DNA from: JAXMAO01 sp046350375
Lineage (GTDB): Bacteria > Planctomycetota > Phycisphaerae > UBA1845 > UTPLA1
Assembly: GCA_046350375.1 (NCBI GenBank)
Contig: JAXMAO010000004.1
Location: 278,921-342,920 of the forward strand
Direction of reading: 5' to 3'
DNA: 64,000 nucleotides
The stretch's first letter is position 1; each line of letters starts with the position of its first letter. Below the pieces are notes generated by a model. The model saw nothing but the letters and a program-made list of their open reading frames with translations, was not told the DNA's origin and searched no databases. A program made the position numbers and the translations under genes. Of this stretch, positions 58,768 through 64,000 are shown in pieces.

Positions 58768-58859
58768 CCCCCCAACAGCTGTGCAAGCCAACGGTCGCGC
58801 GTCACGCTTGACTGCTCGGGTCGGGGTACAAGAAGGCGCTGTCGTGGCGCTGCCGCAGG

Positions 58860-58908
58860 GCAAAGCTGGAGCTTTGCCGTACCCGAAGAAGCTGGAGCTT
58901 TGCCCGAC
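58860..58908. repeat. GCAAAGCT-GG-AGCTTTGC palindrome after secA, with partial second copy
   Basis: The 18-bp palindrome (58860-58877) matches those at 53834 and 53925. An AAGCTGGAGCTTTGCCCGACC copy follows at 58889-58908. This lies between the converging secA and the minus-strand large secreted protein gene. Confidence 0.85.
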
Positions 58909-58933
58909 CCGAAAAAACGAGACGGACGCGACT

Positions 58934-61636
58934 CTAGCGCCGGCGGTGGCGCCACTTCAGGCCGGCGATGCCCGCCAGGGTGACCAGCCCGGCGCCGCCG
59001 AAGCCGATGCCGCACAAGGCCGCCCGCAGGATGTTGAGCAGCAGCGCCCGCTGATATTCCGGATCGGAGATCTGCCCCACGCCGGGGAAGGGGTTGGGAG
59101 CGGGCTGGACCGGCGTGCAGGCATCGCCGAGCCCGTCGCCGTTGGCGTCGGCCTGGTCGGGGTTGGCGACGTGCGGGCAGTTGTCGACCAGGTCGCGCAG
59201 GCCGTCGGCGTCGGAATCGGCCAGGTCATTCTGCCCGGGCGCGGCGTCGTAGCAGTCGGGCACGGTGTCGCCGTCGGAGTCGGTGTCGGGCACGCCGCAG
59301 CCGCAGACGCCGGGGGTGCGCTTGGCCGGGTCATTCGGACAGAGATCGATGGTGTAGCAGTCTGGGACGCCGTCGTGATTGGCGTCGGCGTCGGAGACGC
59401 CGCAGCCACAGGCGCCGGGGTTGGTCTTGGCTGGGTCATTCGGGCAGAGGTCGATGGCGAAGCAGTCGGGGACGCCATCGCCATTGGCGTCGGTGTCGGG
59501 CACGCCGCAGCCGCAGGCGCCGGGCGATGACTTGGCCGGGTCGCTCGGGCAACCATCGCGACAGTCGGGCAGCCCGTCGGAGTCGGAATCGACATCGGAG
59601 ACGCCGCAGCCGCAGACGCCGGGGTTGGTCTTGGCGGGGTCGTCGGGGCAGAGATCGATGGCGAAGCAGTCGGGCACGCCGTCGCCGTTGCCGTCGGTGT
59701 CGGGCACGCCGCAGCCGCAGGCGCCCGGGTGCTGCTTGGCGGGGTCGTCGGGGCAGAGGTCGGGCGGGCATTCCTGGTGGTCGTGGAACGGATCGCCGTA
59801 GCCGTCGCCATCGGTGTCGAAGCAGAGGTCGCATTCGTCGCCGACGCCGTCCGAGTCGCCGTCGATCTGCTCGGGGTTGAAGATGTCCGGGCAGTTGTCG
59901 CAGACGTCGCCGCGCTTGTCGTTGTCGTAATCGGACTGGTCGGAGTTGGCGTCGGCCGGGCAGTTGTCGCAGACATCGCCGATGCCATCGCTGTCGGCGT
60001 CGGCCTGGTCGTAGTTCGAGGCGAGCGGGCAGTTGTCGAGCGCGTCGACCATCTTGTCATAGTCGGTGTCGTCGCAGGCGTCGCCGGCGGGCGAGCCATA
60101 GCGGTCTGCCTGGTCGGGGTTGTAGGTGAGCGGGCAGTTGTCGTCGGCGTCGACGACGCCGTCGTCGTCAGTGTCGTCGCAGGCGTCGCCGGCGGGCGAT
60201 CCGTAGTGGTTTGCCTGGTCGGGGTTGTAGGTGTCGGGGCAGTTGTCGCAGGCATCGCCGAACTTGTCCCAGTCAAAGTCGGCCTGGTCGGAGTTGGCGT
60301 CGAAGGGGCAGTTGTCGCAGACATCGCCGACGCCGTCAGAGTCGACGTCGCCGCCGTCGGGGTCGAAGTCGTTCGGGCAACTGTCGCAGGCGTCGCCGCG
60401 CTTGTCGCCGTCGGAATCGAGCTGGTCGGAGTTGGCGTCTACCGGGCAGTTGTCGCAGAGATCGCCGACGCCGTCGGAATCGGCGTCGCGCTGATCGGAA
60501 TTGGCGTCGGCCGGGCAGTTGTCGGCACAGTCGGAGACGCCGTCGCCGTCGGAGTCGATGGGGAAGTGATAGCAGTGGCCGTCGCAGACATCGCGCGTGC
60601 AGGGGTCGCCGTCGTCACAGTTCTCGTCGGAGGTGCAGCAGTTCTCGAGCGGGATGTGGATGCAGCTTCCGAGGCCGGCGGCGTCGATCGGGAAATCGCA
60701 GATGTCGACGGTGCACGGGTTGCCGTCGTCGCATTGGCCGTCGCTGGAGCAGCTGCCGGGTGGGGCGCCGAGATTTCCGATGATGACCTGGGGAGAGACG
60801 TAGCCGCCGGTTTCGGCGTTGGGGATGCAGACCTCATTGGCCAAGACGCTGAGCGGGAAGAGATTGCCGCCAAAGGTGGTGCCGACGGGCGTGGTGATGC
60901 TGAGCAGGCCGTCGTTGACGCCTGGGAAGGCGAGCGCGCCCTGCGGCGTGAGCGTGAGCCACTGGGCGTCGCACTCGGGATAGACCATCATCGAGCCGGG
61001 CAGGACGTCGAGCAGCCAGTACCAGCCGCACTCGGCGCCGCCGTGGTCGTTGGCGAACAGGCCGCCGCCGCCCTGGAGGAAGTAGCCGATGGACGCGGAG
61101 TATTCCGACATGGCGCAGGCGTCGTAGTCGGTCAGGCCGCCGTCGATGGTGCGGCTGTCGGACGGGACGTAGATGAGCGCGGTGTCCTCGATCGAGGGGT
61201 AGCCGTAGTCCATGAGGAAGTCGGCGACGTCGCCGGGCTCGACGATCATGGGCTGGATGCCGTACAGCGAAAGGGCGGAGCCGCTGTAGGCCGAATAGAA
61301 GGCTTCCGCCGCGCGGCTCTCGGGCTCGCAGCCGAGACAGACGATGGTGTCTCCGTCATTGACGATCCGGGGGGCCATCTGGGTGAAGGCCTGCTGGATG
61401 AGGTACCAGCCGGCCTGGTTTTCCTTGGAGGAGACGTAGCCGCGGAGGTCGGGGCTGGTGCCGACGAGGGCGACCGGGCCGCGGATGTCGTAGCCGATCT
61501 GGGTCGAGGCGACCTGGGCCGGAGGAGGCTGGTCGGCCTGGCTGGGGAGGCGTTGCGGATCGGCACCGCCTCCGGCCGCCACCAGGATCATGCCGCAGAT
61601 ACCGAGCACGAAGAAGACGTATTTCGCCCGCACCAT
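58934..61636 (-). CDS. Large secreted protein with TSP3-like calcium-binding repeats
   Basis: The 900-residue protein (ATG 61636, after GGGAG) has a signal peptide (YVFFVLGICGMILVAAGGG) and an N-terminal region with MMVYPECDAQWLTLTPQGALA, perhaps a globular domain. Two Cys-rich CTVDICD/CTRDVCD segments around residues 300-360 follow. Many TSP3-type repeats (DSDGVGDLCDNCPVDANSDQ style) come next, then about six 35-residue repeats of DLCPNDPAKTNPGACGCGVSD type. It ends with LCGIGFGGAGLVTLAGIAGLKWRHRRR, a Cys-Gly-x-Gly-Phe, hydrophobic, basic tail shared with the next gene. Confidence 0.85.
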   Translation of the reverse strand: MVRAKYVFFVLGICGMILVAAGGGADPQRLPSQADQPPPAQVASTQIGYDIRGPVALVGTSPDLRGYVSSKENQAGWYLIQQAFTQMAPRIVNDGDTIVCLGCEPESRAAEAFYSAYSGSALSLYGIQPMIVEPGDVADFLMDYGYPSIEDTALIYVPSDSRTIDGGLTDYDACAMSEYSASIGYFLQGGGGLFANDHGGAECGWYWLLDVLPGSMMVYPECDAQWLTLTPQGALAFPGVNDGLLSITTPVGTTFGGNLFPLSVLANEVCIPNAETGGYVSPQVIIGNLGAPPGSCSSDGQCDDGNPCTVDICDFPIDAAGLGSCIHIPLENCCTSDENCDDGDPCTRDVCDGHCYHFPIDSDGDGVSDCADNCPADANSDQRDADSDGVGDLCDNCPVDANSDQLDSDGDKRGDACDSCPNDFDPDGGDVDSDGVGDVCDNCPFDANSDQADFDWDKFGDACDNCPDTYNPDQANHYGSPAGDACDDTDDDGVVDADDNCPLTYNPDQADRYGSPAGDACDDTDYDKMVDALDNCPLASNYDQADADSDGIGDVCDNCPADANSDQSDYDNDKRGDVCDNCPDIFNPEQIDGDSDGVGDECDLCFDTDGDGYGDPFHDHQECPPDLCPDDPAKQHPGACGCGVPDTDGNGDGVPDCFAIDLCPDDPAKTNPGVCGCGVSDVDSDSDGLPDCRDGCPSDPAKSSPGACGCGVPDTDANGDGVPDCFAIDLCPNDPAKTNPGACGCGVSDADANHDGVPDCYTIDLCPNDPAKRTPGVCGCGVPDTDSDGDTVPDCYDAAPGQNDLADSDADGLRDLVDNCPHVANPDQADANGDGLGDACTPVQPAPNPFPGVGQISDPEYQRALLLNILRAALCGIGFGGAGLVTLAGIAGLKWRHRRR

Positions 61637-61800
61637 GATGACTCCCACCGCCCTGGGGAGGGCTTTGCAAGACCGTGAGCCCGGGGGTCCGCGAGGTATC
61701 GATTATACCCGGGTCGCGCCGGCTTGAAAAATCGCCCGGCCGGAGGGCAGTGACGCGCGCTCCGGCCGGGCCAACATCCGACAGATCGAGACCGCGCCCG

Positions 61801-62337
61801 CTACCGGCTGCGCCGGCGGCGGCGTCGGCCGCTCCAGACGCGAATCAGCAGCAGCGGCAGCAGGGTTCCGAGCAGCGGGACCATGAAGCCCACGCCGCAG
61901 ATCGGCGCCGGGTAGAACGGAATGATCGGCCAGAAGGGCCGCAGTCCGTTGCTGGGCACGGGTTGCGGCGCCGGGATGTCATCGTCGAAACAATCCGGCA
62001 GGCCGTTCGAGTTGGTGTCGGCACTGAGACGCCGCAACCGCACACGCCGGGCTGGGTCTTGTTCGGATCGTTCGGAGCGAGGTCGATCGAGAAACATCAA
62101 GCACGCCGTCGCCGCTGGCGTCGGCGTCGGGACGCCGCGCCGCAGCGCCCGGCTGGGTCTTGTTCGATCGTTCGACACAGATCGATCGAGAAGCAGTTCG
62201 GCACGCCGTCGCTGTTGGCGTCGGTGTCGGCCACGCCGCAGCCGGTGCAGCCGGGTTGGGTCTTGTTCGGATCGTTCGGACAGGCGTCGATGGTTAGCAG
62301 TCGGCACGCCGTCCTCGTTTTCGTCGACGTCCGGCAC
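61801..62337 (-). pseudogene. C-terminal fragment of a second large repeat protein, frame-broken
   Basis: The last frame encodes PDVDENEDGVPT at its start and, at the end, DTNSNGLPDCFDDDIPAP followed by a hydrophobic CGVGFMVPLLGTLLPLLLIRVW and an RRRRRRSR tail. Between them the 35-residue repeats are readable only in alternating frames. At least five frame switches occur between about 62000 and 62520. The rest of the same gene to the right is intact. It is either a sequencing or assembly artefact in near-identical repeats or an inactive C-terminus. Confidence 0.65.
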
Positions 62338-64000
62338 ACCGCAGCCGCAGACGCCGGGCTGGGTCTTGAGTTCGTCGTTCGGACAGAGGTCGATGGCGTG
62401 CAGAAGTCGGGCACGCCGTCGCTGTTGGGCGTTTCCACGTCGGACTGCCGCGCACCCGCCAGCGCCCGGCTCGGCCTTGGGATCGGATCATCCGACAGAG
62501 ATCGATCGCGAGGCAGTCGGGCACGCCGTCGCCGTTGGTGTCGAGGTCGGCCTGGCCGCAGCCGCAATCGCCCGGAGCGATCTTGGCGGGGTCTTCCGGA
62601 CAGGCGTCGCACCCGTCGGGCGTGCCGTCGGAGTCGGAGTCGATGGTGCAGCCGTCCGGGTCGGTGTGACCCGCGGCACAGGCCGGCGTGCCTTCGCAGG
62701 CGTCGCAGCCGTCGACCACGCCGTCGGAGTCGGAGTCGATGGAGCAGCCGGTCATGTCGACATGATTGCGGCTGCACTCGGGGGTGTCGGGGCAGGCGTC
62801 GTGACAGTTTTCGACGCCGTCGTGGTCGTCGTCGCCGATGCCGAGCTGCTCGCAGGAGCAGCCCTTGGCGATGATTTCCGCCCCCTCGGGCGTTTCGGGG
62901 CAGAGGTCCTCGCAGTCGATGACGCCGTCGTGGTCGTTGTCCGGCGCCGCATCGAGCGCCGGGTCGCCATCGACGAAGCCCTGGAGGTCGACGGAGTCGC
63001 CGAAGTAGTTGTTTTCGGCGTTGATGGTGTGGTCCTCGTCGGCGGTGGAGCCGATGTCGAGCTCGAACGCGCCGGACAGGTCGTTGTAGTTGGCGATGAC
63101 GGACGCCTGGTCGCCGATCTCGGCGTTGATGTCAATGCCATCGTAGACGCCGGTGACGCAGTTGGCGTGAATGTCGATCATGCAGGCGCCGGCGATCAGG
63201 CTGTTGATATAGACGCCGGCCTCACCACTCGAACCCGCGATGTGGTTGTTGCTGATGGTGATGCGGCTGCCGAACAGTTCATCACCCAGGCTGATGCCGT
63301 CGCCCTCGAACCCGTCGAGGAAGTTGCCGTCGAACTGGATCGTCGCACCGGCACTGCACGATCCACTGAACTGGATCGGGACGCCGAACGCGGTGATGTG
63401 ATTCCGGCTGACCAGCGCTCCGGAGCCGTCCCTGAGGGTGGTGCTGAAGCGCACGCCGTAGGAGAAGGCCTGGATCACGTTGCCCGCGACCACCCCTGCG
63501 CAGTGATTGCTGAGATTGTCGCTGAAGAGCACGCCGCTGTCGGCGCCCTCGATGTCGGCGAAGATGTGGTTGGAATCGAGGATGGCGGCGCAGCCGCCGT
63601 CCATGTAGCCGAATTCCAGGCCGGTATCGCGCACGGCATTGAAGGTGTTGCGCACGAAGTGGGCGGTCGAGCCGTACTGCGAGGAGGAGATATAGACGCC
63701 GTTGGTGGCGCCATTGACGGTGTTGTCAGCCATGTTGACCTGGCAGCCGCCTTCGAGACCGTAGACAGAGAGCCCTCTGGGCGAGCTCTTGGAGGGGGGT
63801 ATGCAGGTGATCTGGTTGCCGACGATTTCCGCCTGGCAGCCTTCCAGGATGCCGTCGTCGAATTCGACGCCGGCGTAGACGTTGGTCATGACGTTGCCGC
63901 AGATGGAGACGTGACAGCCGCCTTCGAGTGTGTTGCTCCAATAGACGCCGTCGCCGTAGCCGTCGGACGTGATGTCGATGGTGTTGTTGCAGATAGTGAA
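62294..64000 (-). CDS. Right-handed beta-helix/TSP3-repeat secreted protein, truncated at the window edge
   Basis: The frame stays open from the right edge to 62294, so the N-terminus is missing. From 64000 to about 63000, parallel beta-helix repeats appear (CNNTIDITSDGYGDGVYWSN, IVGNQITCIPPS, VVAGNVIQAFSYG, ISNNHIAGSSGEAGV). About 62960-62500 has TSP3-like units (DNDHDGVIDCEDLCP, DSDSDGVVDGCDAC). The sequence is readable to about residue DGVPDCLAIDLC near 62500, then loses sense. It is probably a surface protein with Ca-binding repeats and a Cys-Gly-x-Gly-Phe C-terminal anchor, encoded by the frame-broken end at 61801. Confidence 0.75.
   Translation of the reverse strand, partial: FTICNNTIDITSDGYGDGVYWSNTLEGGCHVSICGNVMTNVYAGVEFDDGILEGCQAEIVGNQITCIPPSKSSPRGLSVYGLEGGCQVNMADNTVNGATNGVYISSSQYGSTAHFVRNTFNAVRDTGLEFGYMDGGCAAILDSNHIFADIEGADSGVLFSDNLSNHCAGVVAGNVIQAFSYGVRFSTTLRDGSGALVSRNHITAFGVPIQFSGSCSAGATIQFDGNFLDGFEGDGISLGDELFGSRITISNNHIAGSSGEAGVYINSLIAGACMIDIHANCVTGVYDGIDINAEIGDQASVIANYNDLSGAFELDIGSTADEDHTINAENNYFGDSVDLQGFVDGDPALDAAPDNDHDGVIDCEDLCPETPEGAEIIAKGCSCEQLGIGDDDHDGVENCHDACPDTPECSRNHVDMTGCSIDSDSDGVVDGCDACEGTPACAAGHTDPDGCTIDSDSDGTPDGCDACPEDPAKIAPGDCGCGQADLDTNGDGVPDCLAIDLCRMIRSQGRAGRWRVRGSPTWKRPTATACPTSARHRPLSERRTQDPARRLRLRCAGRRRKRGRRADC

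Overview
This is a contiguous, very GC-rich bacterial segment, almost certainly from a member of the Planctomycetota (perhaps the Phycisphaerae side; the exact group is inference). The reasons are a SecA of about 1340 residues with a cysteine-rich insert and SEC-C tail, a NapH/CcoG-like iron-sulfur membrane protein fused to TPRs, tandem PEP-CTERM proteins, a HAF-repeat protein with a dockerin-like tail, large thrombospondin-type-3 secreted proteins, an lpxD gene, and short palindromic repeats at gene 3' ends. No rRNA, tRNA, CRISPR array, prophage or insertion sequence was found.

Layout. 1-5.4 kb: the start of lpxD (runs off the left edge), a radical SAM protein, two SpoIIE/PP2C phosphatases (PocR-GAF-PP2C and GAF-PP2C) and a methyltransferase. 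5.4-12 kb: a proline-rich lipoprotein, an isochorismatase-fold hydrolase, a 2x[4Fe-4S] ferredoxin, an overlapping AAA-ATPase/DUF4276 (TOPRIM-like) pair that resembles split OLD-type defence systems, hemW and an FHA protein. 12-19.7 kb: Sua5-type tRNA t6A synthase, a membrane metallophosphoesterase, a TolC-like lipoprotein, then a tightly overlapping cluster of a Gfo/Idh dehydrogenase, DAHP synthase, a YfcE-like phosphodiesterase and a DUF309 protein. 19.8-21 kb: three small, lower-GC orphan genes. 21.3-25.4 kb: glyoxylate bypass genes aceB-aceA with a divergent LysR regulator. 25.6-36.5 kb: surface and envelope proteins (HAF, glycine-rich lipoprotein, NapH-TPR protein, two tandem PEP-CTERM paralogues with duplicated promoters and terminators), an AraC regulator divergent from a VOC protein, and small DUF proteins.

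36.7-44 kb: a long co-oriented minus-strand array rpsP-trmD-rplS-yraN(frameshifted)-tatD-ROK kinase-response regulator-M16 protease-zinc ribbon. 44-49.3 kb: adenine deaminase, divergent cheY/cheX-like genes, a tail-anchored disordered protein and an unknown protein. 49.3-52.8 kb: an esterase lipoprotein, and an operon of an RHH regulator, cysteine dioxygenase and a COG4529 flavoprotein, with a visible operator in the promoter. 53-54.2 kb: two small His-rich lipoproteins with duplicated leaders and a field of palindromic repeats. 54.6-58.6 kb: secA. 58.9-64 kb: two very large secreted Ca-binding-repeat proteins that share an unusual Cys-Gly-x-Gly-Phe/hydrophobic/Arg-rich C-terminus. The second has clustered frame breaks and runs off the right edge.

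The most promising leads are the AAA/DUF4276 pair, the 3'-end palindrome family, the shared cysteine-bearing C-terminal signal, and the RHH-controlled cysteine dioxygenase operon, whose dioxygenase carries the Cys and Tyr that form the crosslinked cofactor in the animal enzymes.
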